Part shown: positions 16,914 through 27,058 of the stretch, one piece after another
Numbering within the stretch: the stretch's first letter is position 1
Layout of the letters: each line of letters begins with the position of its first letter
DNA from: Trichlorobacter thiogenes
Lineage (GTDB): Bacteria; Desulfobacterota; Desulfuromonadia; Geobacterales; Pseudopelobacteraceae
Direction of reading: 5' to 3'
Length of the DNA: 64,000 bases
NCBI RefSeq assembly: GCF_900167465.1
Contig: NZ_FUWR01000008.1
Location: forward strand, 62,001-126,000
The notes under the pieces: generated by a model
The model's input: only the letters and a program-made list of their open reading frames with translations
Told to the model about the DNA's origin: nothing
The model's database searches: none
Translations under genes and position numbers: made by a program

Positions 16914-19886
16914 ATGAAAAAGAACGCTCCTGCGCCACCGATTGTCCCTGCTTCTGCTCCCACCGCCATTCACTACGTTGGTATCGGTGCCTCTGCCGGC
17001 GGCCTGGAAGCCATCGAATCATTCTTTACCAACATGCCGCCAGACAGCGGCATGGCCTTTATTGTGGTACAGCACCTTTCCCCTGATTACAAAAGCCTGA
17101 TGGTGGAACTGCTTTCTAAAAAGACCGCCATGCCGGTCCACCGGGCCGAAGATGCCATGGAAGTTCTGCCCAACCATGTCTACCTGATTCCCCCCAAAAA
17201 GAATCTGACCATCTTCCACGGCAAGTTGCTGCTGTCCGACCAGGATCACAGCCGTGGGATAAACCTGCCGATTGACCTGTTCCTACGCTCTCTGGCCGAC
17301 GACCAGGCTGAACATGCCGTGGCGATCATCCTTTCCGGCACCGGCAGCGACGGCATGCGCGGGGTGCGGGCCGTTAAAGAAAACGGCGGCATGGTCATGG
17401 TGCAGTCGGAAGAATCAGCCAAGTTTGATGGTATGCCCCGTTCAGCCATCTCCACCGGTCTGGCTGATTTTGTACTGCCGCCGGACCAGATGCCCAAGCA
17501 GCTGCAAGCCTTTATCAAGCACCCTTATGTAACCAAGTCCGAACGTTCAGAGAGTCTGCTTAGCGATGAAGACGGCCTGCTCAGGATCTTTGCCCTGCTG
17601 CGGGAGCGCTGCAAGGTGGACTTCACCTACTACAAGCCCAGCACAGTGGTGCGCCGGATCGAACGACGTATGTCCATCAATCAGGTTGAAGACATCAAGG
17701 ACTATGTCAACTATATCCTGAGTAACCCTTCGGAACTAACCACCCTCTACCGCGAACTGTTGATCGGCGTCACCAGCTTTTTCCGCGATCAGGAGGCATT
17801 TGACTTCCTGGCAACCAATATTTTACCGGACCTGTTCCGTAATGCCACCAGTCGTGAGATCCGCTTCTGGGTTGCAGCCTGTTCAACCGGCGAAGAGGCC
17901 TATTCGCTGGCTATTCTGGCCCGAGAATGTCTGGAAAAGCTGGGTAGTTCCCATGATATCAAGATTTTTGCCACCGATATTGATCGTGATGCGATTCATT
18001 TTGCAGCTGCAGGCAGTTATCCGGAAAGTATTGCCGCTGATCTTTCTCCCCGTATTTTGTCGAAGTATTTTCACAAGCGGGACGACAACTTCCAGATTGC
18101 CCGCACCATCCGCGAAATGGTGGTCTTTGCCCAGCACAACCTGATCAAGGACCCTCCCTTTACCAATATTGATCTGATCAGCTGCCGTAATGTGCTGATC
18201 TACTTTCAACCGATTCTGCAACGCAAGGTGTTTGAGTTCTTCAACTTTTCACTGGCTGCCAACGGTGCGCTCTTTCTGGGCAGCAGTGAATCAACCGGCG
18301 AAATGTCCTCCTATTTTGATGTGCTTGACCAAAAACTGAAAATATTCCGTTCCAAGGGCAGGCTGAAACCGCTTTCCGACACCCACCTGCCCAGTGTCCC
18401 CGACAGTCGTTTCCATGAGATGAAGGGACAGTTTGCCATTGCCCGTCGGGCTGTTCGCGCCACCGAAGAAGAACGGGTTATGGAGCGTTTTATTGAGGCT
18501 GCCAGCGCTGACTACATTCCCCTGGCCCTGGTGGTTAACGAACAGCTTGAGGTGCAACATATTTTTGGTGATGCCACCGGATACCTCAAGCTTCCGTCCG
18601 GTAAAGTGGTCAACGACATCTCAAAAATGGCGGTCAAGGGCTTGGCTATCCCCGTGGCCACCGGCATTCAAAAGGTATTCCGTCAGCGCCAGGAGTTGCG
18701 TTTTTCCAATATCCGGGTAAGCCAGCCGGATGGAAGCCGTCTAATTGACATGCGGATTAAATTGCTGCCAGCCAAAAAGGAACAAGACGATCTTGTTGCG
18801 GTGTTCATTACAGAGACCAAAAAAACTGATGCCAGCGATGCTGTTCATCCGGTGCAGACCTATGACCTCTCAAAAGAGGCAGAAGATCGGATGCGGGATC
18901 TGGAGCATGAACTGCAGTTTACCCGAGAAAATCTGCAGGCAACCATTGAAGAACTGGAAACATCCAATGAAGAACTGCAGGCCACCAACGAAGAGCTGCT
19001 GGCCAGCAATGAAGAGTTGCAATCCACCAACGAGGAGCTGCAATCCACCAATGAAGAACTTTTTACGGTCAACGCAGAATATCAGAGCAAGATCATTGAA
19101 CTGACTGAACTGCACAACGACCTTGACAACCTGCTTTCGGCAACCCAGATCGGCAATCTTCTGCTTGACGAAAACATGGAGGTACGCCGTTTCTCAAAAC
19201 GGGTCTGTGATATCTTCAAGTTGCTTGACAGTGACATTGGCCGTTCAATTACCCATATCACCCATCATCTGCTGAATTGCGACCCGATTTCCTTGATTAG
19301 AGATGTTCAATACTCTCTAAAACCACAGGAGTTTGAGGTACAAACCCAGGATGGCCGCTGGCGTCTGATGCGGATTGTCCCTTACGCTATCGGCCCCAAG
19401 ACCTTTTCCGGTACGGTGGTCTCTTTTGTCGATATAAACTCGCTGAAACAGGCCCAGAAAAGCGCCAGTGAGATACAGCAACTGTTTGCCGACGTGGTCC
19501 ATTCATCCCCGGCCCTGGTCTGGCTAGCCGACACCAGCAAGGGCTGCACCTGGTTTAATGAACCCTGGCTGGCCTTTACTGGACGAACCATGGAGCAGGA
19601 GCTGGGTAACGGCTGGGCTGAAGGGGTGCATCCTGATGATCGTGACCGTTGTTTTAAGATCTATACCGAGTCATTTGATCAGTTAAAGCCGTTTTCAATG
19701 GAGTATCGTCTGCGCCGCCATGACGGTGTCTACCGACTGTTACTGGATGAAGGCCGCCCACGCTTCAGACAGGATGGCAGTTTTGCCGGCTATATCGGCG
19801 CCTGCTTGGATATTTCTGACAAGACCTGCCCATTTGACCAACCCAACTGTGTGATGCACGCAGTACGCTCTGGAGCCCTGACATGA
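16914..19886 (+). CDS. CheB-CheR-PAS fusion (methylesterase/methyltransferase-like signalling protein)
   Basis: This 990-residue soluble protein has CheB methylesterase first (about 18-205; catalytic Ser27, His54, Asp146 in [20 protein letters not shown]), with no REC domain. CheR N and catalytic domains follow (about 225-490; SAM motif [12 protein letters not shown]). A PAS-like region comes next, then a long heptad coiled coil rich in NEELQ/NEEL repeats (about 660-740), a PAS_10 domain and a final PAS (about 860-980). Such fusions usually partner a histidine kinase rather than a chemoreceptor array. Here a PAS hybrid kinase starts within its stop codon (ATGA overlap at 19883), so the two almost certainly act together. 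Targets of methylation, if any, are unknown. Confidence 0.93.
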   Translation: MKKNAPAPPIVPASAPTAIHYVGIGASAGGLEAIESFFTNMPPDSGMAFIVVQHLSPDYKSLMVELLSKKTAMPVHRAEDAMEVLPNHVYLIPPKKNLTIFHGKLLLSDQDHSRGINLPIDLFLRSLADDQAEHAVAIILSGTGSDGMRGVRAVKENGGMVMVQSEESAKFDGMPRSAISTGLADFVLPPDQMPKQLQAFIKHPYVTKSERSESLLSDEDGLLRIFALLRERCKVDFTYYKPSTVVRRIERRMSINQVEDIKDYVNYILSNPSELTTLYRELLIGVTSFFRDQEAFDFLATNILPDLFRNATSREIRFWVAACSTGEEAYSLAILARECLEKLGSSHDIKIFATDIDRDAIHFAAAGSYPESIAADLSPRILSKYFHKRDDNFQIARTIREMVVFAQHNLIKDPPFTNIDLISCRNVLIYFQPILQRKVFEFFNFSLAANGALFLGSSESTGEMSSYFDVLDQKLKIFRSKGRLKPLSDTHLPSVPDSRFHEMKGQFAIARRAVRATEEERVMERFIEAASADYIPLALVVNEQLEVQHIFGDATGYLKLPSGKVVNDISKMAVKGLAIPVATGIQKVFRQRQELRFSNIRVSQPDGSRLIDMRIKLLPAKKEQDDLVAVFITETKKTDASDAVHPVQTYDLSKEAEDRMRDLEHELQFTRENLQATIEELETSNEELQATNEELLASNEELQSTNEELQSTNEELFTVNAEYQSKIIELTELHNDLDNLLSATQIGNLLLDENMEVRRFSKRVCDIFKLLDSDIGRSITHITHHLLNCDPISLIRDVQYSLKPQEFEVQTQDGRWRLMRIVPYAIGPKTFSGTVVSFVDINSLKQAQKSASEIQQLFADVVHSSPALVWLADTSKGCTWFNEPWLAFTGRTMEQELGNGWAEGVHPDDRDRCFKIYTESFDQLKPFSMEYRLRRHDGVYRLLLDEGRPRFRQDGSFAGYIGACLDISDKTCPFDQPNCVMHAVRSGALT

Positions 19887-22039
19887 CCTCCCGGAACGAA
19901 TCAGTTGATTTTATGCAGTTACGAAAACGGGCTGAGAGCCTCATCAGCGCAACGCCTCAGGCCTCTTGCAACCTGACGCCGGATGAGATCAGGGCGTTGG
20001 TGCATGATCTCTCAGTACACCAGATTGAACTTGAGCTGCAAAATGACGAACTCCTGCGCGCCCAGCAGTTGATAGAAAAATCACGGGATGAGCTTGCCAG
20101 GCTGTATCATCAGGCCCCGATTGGCTATCTGACCCTTAACCAGATCGGTATTATTCAGCGTTGCAACCAGACCTTTGCCCGTATGGCGGGAAAAGATTGT
20201 GACTACCTGATTGGTAAACCGCTGGCCGACCTATTGGAGGGGACTGACCGCGATATCTTTCTGGGAAGATACCGTTCTTTTTTTAACCAGCCGGCAGACA
20301 AATTCATTGACCTGTATTTTCCTGCACGGGGGGAGTCCTATGGTTTCCATGGAAGGATAACCGCCAGCCAGGAAACAGACCCGGCAGAGCAATCAGACGA
20401 CCGGAAAGCAAACCTGCTGGTGATTGTTCAGGATATCTCCGAGCAGAGAATTGAATCACTGATCCGTATCAAGACTGAACATACGCTAAAAAACCACGAC
20501 CTTTTTGTCTCCACGCTACTGGAAACCATACCAATCCCGCTTTTTTATAAAGACACCCAGTGCCGCTACCTGGGGTGCAATGAGGCCTTCAGGGCGTTTA
20601 CCGGCCTTTCCAAATCGGAGCTGATCGGCAAAACCGTCTTTGACATTTCTCCGCCGGAGATTGCAGTCCTGTATGACGAAAAAGACAGGCAGCTGCTGGA
20701 GCACCCAGGCAGTCAATCCTATGAATCAAAAGTCCGTGCTGCTGACGGGACAATCAGAACCGTTGTCTTTAATAAGGCCACGTTCAATGACGTTGACGAT
20801 CAGTTGGCCGGTCTCGTCGGTGCTATACAGGACATTACAGACCTGAAGGATCTACAGGTAACCTTGAAACAGGCAAAGGATGTGGCAGAGCAGGCCAATC
20901 GCGCTAAAAGCGAATTTTTAGCAAATATGAGCCATGAACTTCGCACCCCTCTGAACGGCGTGATCGGCATGGCTGAACTGCTTGCGATGACTGAACTTTC
21001 AGATGAACAAAAGGACTATGCAACGGCAATCAACCAAAGTGGCCAAAATCTGATCAAGATCATCGGCGACATCCTTGACCTGGCAAAAATTGAAGCCGAC
21101 AAGATAGAGCTGGAAAACAGCATCTTCTCCCTACGCGCAACGGTTGATCAGGTCCTGAACCTGATCCGCCCACAGGCTCAGGCCAAAGGCCTGATTATTT
21201 TCAATCGTGTAGAACCGGAACTGCCTGATTTATTCTGGGGTGATTCCGGCAGACTGAACCAGATTCTGCTGAACCTGCTGGGAAATGCCGTCAAGTTCAC
21301 CCATCAAGGCAGTATCAGCATCACGGTATTGCCGGGCCCAGCAAAAGAGAACCAGCTAACCCTTTGCTTCAGCATTAACGACACCGGCATCGGCATCCCC
21401 CATGCAAGTCTGCATAAACTCTTTATTCCTTTTAGTCAGGTAGACAGCTCAACCACCCGTAAATTTGGCGGTACCGGCCTGGGATTAGCCATCTCAAAAC
21501 AACTCGTAGAGTTGATGGGAGGCACTATCAGCGTTGAGAGTCAGGAAGGTAGCGGCTCGACCTTTTTCATCAGACTGCCGCTGGCACCTGCCACAGATGC
21601 AACCAGCATCCCCCTCCCCGCCCCCGCACCAATGCCCCTTAACAGGCACAATCCAGCTGACTACTGCATTCTCGTGGTTGAAGATAATGAGCTGAATCTT
21701 AAAGTACTTGAGCTTATGCTGGACAAGCTTGGCTACCGGACCAAAACTGCAGTAGACGGGCTAAAGGCACTGGATCTATTAAAGACAGATGCTATTGATC
21801 TGGTGCTGATGGACTGCAGCATGCCGATACTTGACGGCTACCAGGCCACTGCAAAAATAAGAGAACCGGAAACCGGCGCCCAAAAACCTGACATTCCCAT
21901 TATTGCCATAACCGCACGGGCCATGCACGGAGATCAGGAAAAGTGCATACAGATGGGGATGAACGACTATCTGGCGAAACCGATCAACTGTGACGAGCTT
22001 GCCAATAAAATCATTTTTTGGCTAAACCGCACATCCTGA
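19883..22039 (+). CDS. Soluble PAS hybrid histidine kinase (PAS-PAS-HisKA-HATPase-REC)
   Basis: The 718-residue kinase shows no transmembrane segment. An N-terminal helical region ([19 protein letters not shown]) leads to PAS 1 (about 75-190) and PAS 2 (about 210-325). HisKA has its His in MSHELRTP near 352, followed by HATPase_c ([21 protein letters not shown]) and REC with acceptor Asp in LVLMDCSMP. It is translationally coupled to the CheB-CheR-PAS fusion and presumably receives its input from it. Its last 29 bases overlap antiparallel with the PLP-enzyme gene. No separate response regulator with an output domain is adjacent. Confidence 0.92.
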   Translation: MTSRNESVDFMQLRKRAESLISATPQASCNLTPDEIRALVHDLSVHQIELELQNDELLRAQQLIEKSRDELARLYHQAPIGYLTLNQIGIIQRCNQTFARMAGKDCDYLIGKPLADLLEGTDRDIFLGRYRSFFNQPADKFIDLYFPARGESYGFHGRITASQETDPAEQSDDRKANLLVIVQDISEQRIESLIRIKTEHTLKNHDLFVSTLLETIPIPLFYKDTQCRYLGCNEAFRAFTGLSKSELIGKTVFDISPPEIAVLYDEKDRQLLEHPGSQSYESKVRAADGTIRTVVFNKATFNDVDDQLAGLVGAIQDITDLKDLQVTLKQAKDVAEQANRAKSEFLANMSHELRTPLNGVIGMAELLAMTELSDEQKDYATAINQSGQNLIKIIGDILDLAKIEADKIELENSIFSLRATVDQVLNLIRPQAQAKGLIIFNRVEPELPDLFWGDSGRLNQILLNLLGNAVKFTHQGSISITVLPGPAKENQLTLCFSINDTGIGIPHASLHKLFIPFSQVDSSTTRKFGGTGLGLAISKQLVELMGGTISVESQEGSGSTFFIRLPLAPATDATSIPLPAPAPMPLNRHNPADYCILVVEDNELNLKVLELMLDKLGYRTKTAVDGLKALDLLKTDAIDLVLMDCSMPILDGYQATAKIREPETGAQKPDIPIIAITARAMHGDQEKCIQMGMNDYLAKPINCDELANKIIFWLNRTS

Positions 22040-23168
22040 CACAAACCGTTTTCATCCGTTCCAGGGCCTGCTGTAACAGGCTCCTGGGACAGCCAAAATT
22101 AAGCCTGACAAACCCCGCTGCTCCGAACGGCACTCCATCCGACAACCCCACCCCGGCCTGTTCAAACAGACTGGCCGGATCAGCCACGCCAAGCCCTTGT
22201 GCATCAATCCAGGCCAGATAGGTCGCCTCCACCGGCCATGTTTTCAAACCGGGCATAGCCTGAACCGCCTCCAGCACCAGATCACGATTCTGCCGCAGAT
22301 ACTCGATCACGGCCTGACGCCAAAGCTCGCCATCGCGATAGGCAGCCAGGGCAGCTGTATAGCCCAGCAGATTAACATGGGGCACAATCCCGGCCATGGC
22401 GCCCCGAAAGGCCTGCCGCAGCTGCTTGTCAGGAATAACGGCAAAGGAACAGCCCAGACCGGGGATATTATAGGTTTTACTGGGGGCGAGCAGGGTAATG
22501 GTACGTCTGGCCAGCTCCGGCGTAAGGGTGGCAAACGGGATATGCGGTTTGTCACTATCCAGCACCAACCCGGCATGGATTTCGTCAGAACAAACTATCA
22601 GATTATGACGTTCAACCAGATCAGCCAGCGCCAGCTGTTCTTCCCGGTTCCAGACCCTACCCACCGGATTATGGGGGCTGCAGAGCATCAGCAACCTGGT
22701 GCGGGGCGTTATCGCCTGTTCCAGCGCCTCCAGATCCATTTCCCAGCGACCCTTTTGTTCAACCAGCGGCACACTGATCAGATCTCTCTCGGCCAGGCCG
22801 GGGGCTGTCAGAAAAGGTGGATAGACTGGTGTAAATGTGGCAACGGCATCCCCTGGCGCACCCACGGCCCGGCAGGTAACATTCAGGCCGCAGACCAGCC
22901 CCGGCAGCCAGACCAGCCAGTCCGGCTGCACCTGCCACCTGTACTCCTGCTGCAACATTGCCAGCACAACAGCAATCAGCTCTTTGGGTGGACTGCTGTA
23001 GCCGAAAACACCATGCTCTACCCGCTGCTGCAGGGCCTCCAGCACAGCCGGTGGTGAGCGAAAGTCCATGTCCGCCACCCAGAGCGGAATAACATCCTGC
23101 CCGGCATAGCGATCCCATTTTTCACTGGCGGTATGACGGCGATCAATCAACGTATCAAAATCAAACAT
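22011..23168 (-). CDS. PatB/MalY-type PLP C-S lyase, probable ovothiol sulfoxide lyase (OvoB role)
   Basis: The 385-residue fold-type I PLP enzyme starts at ATG 23168, which overlaps the stop of the upstream ovoA-like gene as TGATG. MalY/PatB features are clear: WVADMDF near the N-terminus, GVFGYSSP, CSPHNPVGRVW, SDEIHAGLV and the PLP lysine in LAPSKTYNIPGLG. The family cleaves C-S bonds of cystathionine-like substrates. Because it is fused by overlap to OvoA, its likely substrate is the cysteine-histidine sulfoxide made by OvoA, releasing 5-thiohistidine, the role called OvoB. That assignment is inference from context; cystathionine beta-lyase is the alternative. Confidence 0.85.
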   Translation of the reverse strand: MFDFDTLIDRRHTASEKWDRYAGQDVIPLWVADMDFRSPPAVLEALQQRVEHGVFGYSSPPKELIAVVLAMLQQEYRWQVQPDWLVWLPGLVCGLNVTCRAVGAPGDAVATFTPVYPPFLTAPGLAERDLISVPLVEQKGRWEMDLEALEQAITPRTRLLMLCSPHNPVGRVWNREEQLALADLVERHNLIVCSDEIHAGLVLDSDKPHIPFATLTPELARRTITLLAPSKTYNIPGLGCSFAVIPDKQLRQAFRGAMAGIVPHVNLLGYTAALAAYRDGELWRQAVIEYLRQNRDLVLEAVQAMPGLKTWPVEATYLAWIDAQGLGVADPASLFEQAGVGLSDGVPFGAAGFVRLNFGCPRSLLQQALERMKTVCVRMCGLAKK

Positions 23169-25276
23169 CACAACAGCTCCCAGATGGTTAGTTCAGCAAT
23201 GCTGTGTTGAAACTTGCGCCGGGTCTCGCGGATCACAAACGGCAGATCCTGCGGTTTTCCCAGCAACCTGAAGCGGGGAGCCAGGACCGCCTTCAGACCG
23301 TCAAGGCCCCAAACCGGCTCACCAGCTTCACGGTAGCCCCCCAGCCACTCCTCTTGTTTGGCAAACTCTTCTGACCAGCTGTAGGGGGAGGTGATTACCA
23401 GCAGCCCGCCCTGGTTCATCCGCTGGTGAATGGTGCTTAAAAACCTGCGTGGCGAGTAGAGCCGGTCAATCAGGTTGGCTGCCAGCACCAGATCATATCC
23501 GCGAAACTTCTCCGGCAGGTTACAGGCATCAGCCTGATAGAACTGTACCCGTTGTCTGGCCTGCTCAAGGCCGAACTCAGCCAGAGTCACCTCATGGAAT
23601 GAAACGATCTCACCCTCTTCAGGCAAGGCGTAGCGCAGCTGGCCATCCTCCTGCATCCGGGCGGCCAGCCTGAAAAAGCGGGTGGAAAAATCCAGGCCGG
23701 TTACCTGCTGGAAACCGCCACTGGCCAGTTCAAAGCTGGTCCGACCCACGGCGCAGCCCAGGTCCAGGGCATGCCCCATCCTGCGCCCCTGCATCAGCCC
23801 AAGGCAGATCTCAGCGCAGCTTTTTTGAAAGTTAGGCACCCCAAACTGCTCCGCTCCGTAGTGGGCATGACAGTACTGGGCTGCCAGGGAATCACGTTCA
23901 TACTGATTATCATAGACCACCACCGGGGCGCTGCTTTCAACATAGCGAAACCCGGCATGCTGGAAGAAATGCCTCCGGAAGGCATAGCGGGCATGCCGGG
24001 TGGCCTCGTTGCCGGTTGAGATCCAGGAACCGCCTTTGATCAGGTTATGGCGGGTGTCAAAGGTGGGGGTGGAGAAATCATCATACCAGGGATGCACGGC
24101 AAAGCCATGAAACGGATAGATCGGCGTCTCGGTCCACTGCCAGACATTGCCGATCAGATCAAAAAAATCACCCTGTTTAAAACGATCCACCGGACAGGAT
24201 GAAGCCCAGCAGGCCAGATTTATGTTACCCGGCACCTGATCCCAATCCTGTTGATCCGGCACCCCACAGAGATCATGCAAGCGGTGCCATTCGTCCTCAG
24301 TGGGTAAGCGGATTTGTTTCCCGGTCTGGGCCGCCTTCCAGTTACAGAACGCCTTGGCTTCCAGACAATTGACCTCCACCGGCCAGTTCCAGGGCATCGG
24401 GATTTTGCTGGCCATGGTACGCAGCTTCCAGCCTGCCTCGCTTTTGATCCAGAACAGGGGATACTCCGCCTGCTTGAATTGCCGCCAGCTCCAGCCCTCT
24501 TCGGTCCACCACTGGCAATCGCCATAACAACCAGCCTCCACAAAGGCCAGAAATTCACGGTTGGAGACCAGGTATTGGGCCGCCTTAAAGCCAGCTACGT
24601 CTGCATCGTGACTGCCGTACTCGTTATCCCAGCCGTAGAGCGGATGATCTTTGGGCCTGCCCAGCTGCACCGTGCCACCAATAACCGGAAGCAACTGATT
24701 TTGCGGAGGCTCACCCGCTTCAGGACAGATATCCCAGAACGCTAGCTGCTGCACCTGATCAAGGGGTAGTTGCCGGATCAGGACCGACGAGGTCTCCAGA
24801 TGGATCCGCTCATGCTCAATCCCCATCATAATCCCCCACCAGGGGGACTCCCAGGTTATGGGTAATGTCAACGGCAGAGTACGGATCAACCGGTCCAGCA
24901 CTGCACGGACCTGATATCGATAGGCCTTGACCGCCGCTACCTTTGGCCAGTCATAATGGGCCTGATTCAGGTCATCCCAGGACATCTCATCCACACCCAC
25001 CGCGAACATCGATTCAAAGGCAGGGTTGATCCGCTGCTCAATCACCTTGGCAATGATCAGCTTGTTGATGAAAAAGGTAGCGGCATGACCGTAGTAGAAG
25101 ATCAACGGATGCCGCAACCGGTCGGGCCGCAGATAAAAGGTTTCATCAAAGCGCAGGGTCTCGTACAGTTTTTCATCAATAGTAAAGGAAGCATGGAAGT
25201 AATCCAGTATCTCCTGCCGCTTCTGCTCTGGATCGCCACTATCCAGAGCTATGGTTCGGGTATTTTTCAGATGCAT
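23168..25276 (-). CDS. ovoA: OvoA: 5-histidylcysteine sulfoxide synthase with C-terminal methyltransferase
   Basis: The protein has 702 residues from ATG 25276, which has GGGAG upstream; an upstream TTG is less likely. A DinB-like domain (about 20-165) carries a putative three-histidine iron site: His64 in YYGHA, and His155 and His159 in the HxxxH of GIEHERIHLE. An FGE-sulfatase/EgtB-like domain follows (about 205-450; GGTVQLG, PTEDEWHRL, NVWQWTETP). The C-terminal class I methyltransferase (about 495-702) has motif I in ALDLGCAVGRTSFELA. This three-part layout is that of OvoA rather than EgtB, which lacks the fused methyltransferase. OvoA joins cysteine to histidine oxidatively, then N-methylates the thiohistidine to give ovothiol A. 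The lyase gene overlaps downstream. Confidence 0.9.
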   Translation of the reverse strand: MHLKNTRTIALDSGDPEQKRQEILDYFHASFTIDEKLYETLRFDETFYLRPDRLRHPLIFYYGHAATFFINKLIIAKVIEQRINPAFESMFAVGVDEMSWDDLNQAHYDWPKVAAVKAYRYQVRAVLDRLIRTLPLTLPITWESPWWGIMMGIEHERIHLETSSVLIRQLPLDQVQQLAFWDICPEAGEPPQNQLLPVIGGTVQLGRPKDHPLYGWDNEYGSHDADVAGFKAAQYLVSNREFLAFVEAGCYGDCQWWTEEGWSWRQFKQAEYPLFWIKSEAGWKLRTMASKIPMPWNWPVEVNCLEAKAFCNWKAAQTGKQIRLPTEDEWHRLHDLCGVPDQQDWDQVPGNINLACWASSCPVDRFKQGDFFDLIGNVWQWTETPIYPFHGFAVHPWYDDFSTPTFDTRHNLIKGGSWISTGNEATRHARYAFRRHFFQHAGFRYVESSAPVVVYDNQYERDSLAAQYCHAHYGAEQFGVPNFQKSCAEICLGLMQGRRMGHALDLGCAVGRTSFELASGGFQQVTGLDFSTRFFRLAARMQEDGQLRYALPEEGEIVSFHEVTLAEFGLEQARQRVQFYQADACNLPEKFRGYDLVLAANLIDRLYSPRRFLSTIHQRMNQGGLLVITSPYSWSEEFAKQEEWLGGYREAGEPVWGLDGLKAVLAPRFRLLGKPQDLPFVIRETRRKFQHSIAELTIWELL

Positions 25277-25433
25277 GCCGATCTCCCTTCCTTCCAAGCA
25301 CTGATGCAAACTCAGTATAGCTCAACTTTACCGATGGCACCTCACTGTTACAATAATTTTACTGGACGCTGGCAGCGGTTCCCCGTACCATGCACCCTAC
25401 TTAAGCACCAACAACAGATGAAAGGCTACAACA

Positions 25434-25925
25434 ATGGCACAAGCAAAAAAAGGCGATAAGGTACGGATCAACTTTACCGGTAAACTGGAAGACGGCAGCA
25501 TCATAGAGACAACCCTTGAGGCTGAAGAATGCTGCACAGATAGCGATTGCGGCGATGATTGCGGCGATGACTGCGGCTGCGAGCATGGGCCGATGGAACT
25601 GACCATTGGTGAAGAAGATTTCTTCCCGATGGTGGAAGAGGCCCTGATCGGCATGGCTCCCGGCGAGACCAAAACCGTTCAAATCCCCGCTGCAGAGGCA
25701 TTTGGCGAGTACGATACCGAAGCAGTTTTCACCATTGAAAAAGAACTGCTGCCAGAAGACCTGACCCCTGAAGTGGGTGATGACCTGGTGCTGACCGGCG
25801 AAGATGGCGAAGAGCTGGAAGTAACCGTCGTGGAGATCGGCGACACCTCTGTTACTTTTGACGCCAACCACCCCCTTGCAGGCGAAGACCTGACCTATGA
25901 GGTTGAGCTGGTAGAGATTCTGTAA
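25434..25925 (+). CDS. SlyD-like FKBP peptidyl-prolyl isomerase with Cys-rich insert
   Basis: The 163-residue protein is a SlyD-type FKBP: VRINFTGKLEDGSIIETT at the start, the insert-in-flap domain (AEAFGEYD, EDLTPEVGDDLVLTG) and the closing NHPLAGEDLTYEVELVEI. The odd feature is an insert at residues 33-51 containing six cysteines (33, 34, 39, 43, 47, 49), several aspartates and His51, placed before the beta strand that carries PMELTIGE. Ordinary SlyD instead has a His/Cys-rich C-terminal tail, absent here. The insert probably binds a soft metal such as Ni, Zn or Cu, but that is inference. It is highly acidic and cytoplasmic. Confidence 0.9.
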   Translation: MAQAKKGDKVRINFTGKLEDGSIIETTLEAEECCTDSDCGDDCGDDCGCEHGPMELTIGEEDFFPMVEEALIGMAPGETKTVQIPAAEAFGEYDTEAVFTIEKELLPEDLTPEVGDDLVLTGEDGEELEVTVVEIGDTSVTFDANHPLAGEDLTYEVELVEIL

Positions 25926-25934
25926 TTCAAAACA

Positions 25935-26046
25935 TTAACGCAGAGAAGCAGAGGCACAGAGAACAGTAGTAGACATGGATTTTGCTGGTATCCGGTTTAT
26001 TCGTTTTTCTCTGCGTCTCTGCAGCTCTCTTCTTTCTCTGCGTTAA
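25935..26046. repeat. Inverted repeat of the GCAGAGA/TCTCTGC type
   Basis: TTAACGCAGAGA (25935-25946) is repeated inverted as TCTCTGCGTTAA (26035-26046). The inside is made of further GCAGAGG/CTCTGCG-type units. It fills the spacer between the FKBP and Dus genes and resembles dispersed palindromic repeats seen in many genomes. It produces a spurious hydrophobic open frame in front of the Dus start. Confidence 0.6.
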
Positions 26047-26083
26047 GATTTTAAGATCTGTTTTCCGTTTGGTAGAAACTGTT

Positions 26084-27058
26084 ATGCCCCACCCCTCAAC
26101 TCCGCACAAACTTCCCTGGCCTTCCAATACCGTCCCCTTGATGCTGGCCCCGATGCAGGGTTTGACCAACCGTGGTCTGCGTCACCTGTTTGCCCAGTGG
26201 GTCAAGCCGGACACCCTCTTTACCGAGTTCATGCGGGTGGCACCGGGGGAGACCAACAAACGTCTGGCTGCCTCAGATCTGCAGGAGATTGTGGCAACCG
26301 AAGAAGGTATCCCGCTGGTGGTGCAGTTGATCGGCCATGGCACTGAGGCGCTGGTTGCCGCTGCCCGGGCCGCACAGAACGCCGGAGCAGCCCACATTAA
26401 CCTGAACCTGGGCTGCCCTTTCGGCCGCATGACCACCGGCCTGACCGGCGGCGGCATCCTGCAACAACCGCAGCTGCTGCAGGAGCTGATCCCGGCCCTG
26501 CGTGCCGAGATTCAAGGCAGCTTCTCGATTAAACTGCGCGCCGGGTATGATAACCCGCAACAGATCTTTTCACTGTTGCCGCTCTTTGAAACCAGCAAGG
26601 TGGATTTTCTGGTGCTGCATCCCCGCACGGTGGTGCAGGAGTATGAAGGTTTAGCGGACCACGGCATCACAACCAGGGTGGTACAGGAAACCGGCCTGCC
26701 AATAATTGCTAATGGTGATGTGCGTACAGCGGAAGGTGGATTGCGACTGCTGGAACAGACCAAGGCAGCAGGTTTAATGCTGGGCAGGGGAGCCATTGCC
26801 GACCCGCTGCTGTTCCAACGGATCAGGGACAGATTTACTGGCCAGCCGGACCGGGCTGAGCGAGCAGCCATGCTGCGCCACTACCTGACCGGACTACTGG
26901 AGCGCTATCAAGGGATATTCTGCGGTGAACAGCAGATTCTGGGTAAGGTCAAGACCGTGTTTGCCACCATGGATGATCCTAATTTTGCAAAACAGATCAA
27001 ATCATTTAAAAAAGCCCGCACTATTCAGCAGTTTCATGCGCAGCTAGGCCTGTTGTGA
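26084..27058 (+). CDS. tRNA-dihydrouridine synthase
   Basis: The start was set at ATG 26084 (324 residues); the open frame extends upstream only into the inverted repeat. The TIM-barrel FMN domain shows MLAPMQGLTN, TEFMRV, NLNLGCPFGRM with the catalytic Cys, KLRAGY, HPRT and NGDV, and the C-terminal helical domain is present. Dus enzymes reduce uridines in the tRNA D-loop with NADPH. The short length and sequence look closest to the DusC or general Dus group, and the specific position is not decidable. The last 15 bases overlap the PP2C gene on the opposite strand. Confidence 0.88.
   Translation: MPHPSTPHKLPWPSNTVPLMLAPMQGLTNRGLRHLFAQWVKPDTLFTEFMRVAPGETNKRLAASDLQEIVATEEGIPLVVQLIGHGTEALVAAARAAQNAGAAHINLNLGCPFGRMTTGLTGGGILQQPQLLQELIPALRAEIQGSFSIKLRAGYDNPQQIFSLLPLFETSKVDFLVLHPRTVVQEYEGLADHGITTRVVQETGLPIIANGDVRTAEGGLRLLEQTKAAGLMLGRGAIADPLLFQRIRDRFTGQPDRAERAAMLRHYLTGLLERYQGIFCGEQQILGKVKTVFATMDDPNFAKQIKSFKKARTIQQFHAQLGLL

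Noticed and set aside
18940-19080. Near-repetitive DNA (GAAGAGCTGCAGxCCACCAA-like units) resembling a tandem repeat array
   Set aside because: It encodes the NEELQ heptad coiled coil typical of CheB-CheR-PAS fusions.
25982-26083. Hydrophobic 34-residue N-terminal extension of the Dus protein
   Set aside because: It is encoded by the palindromic repeat and Dus enzymes are soluble; the start at 26084 gives a normal length.
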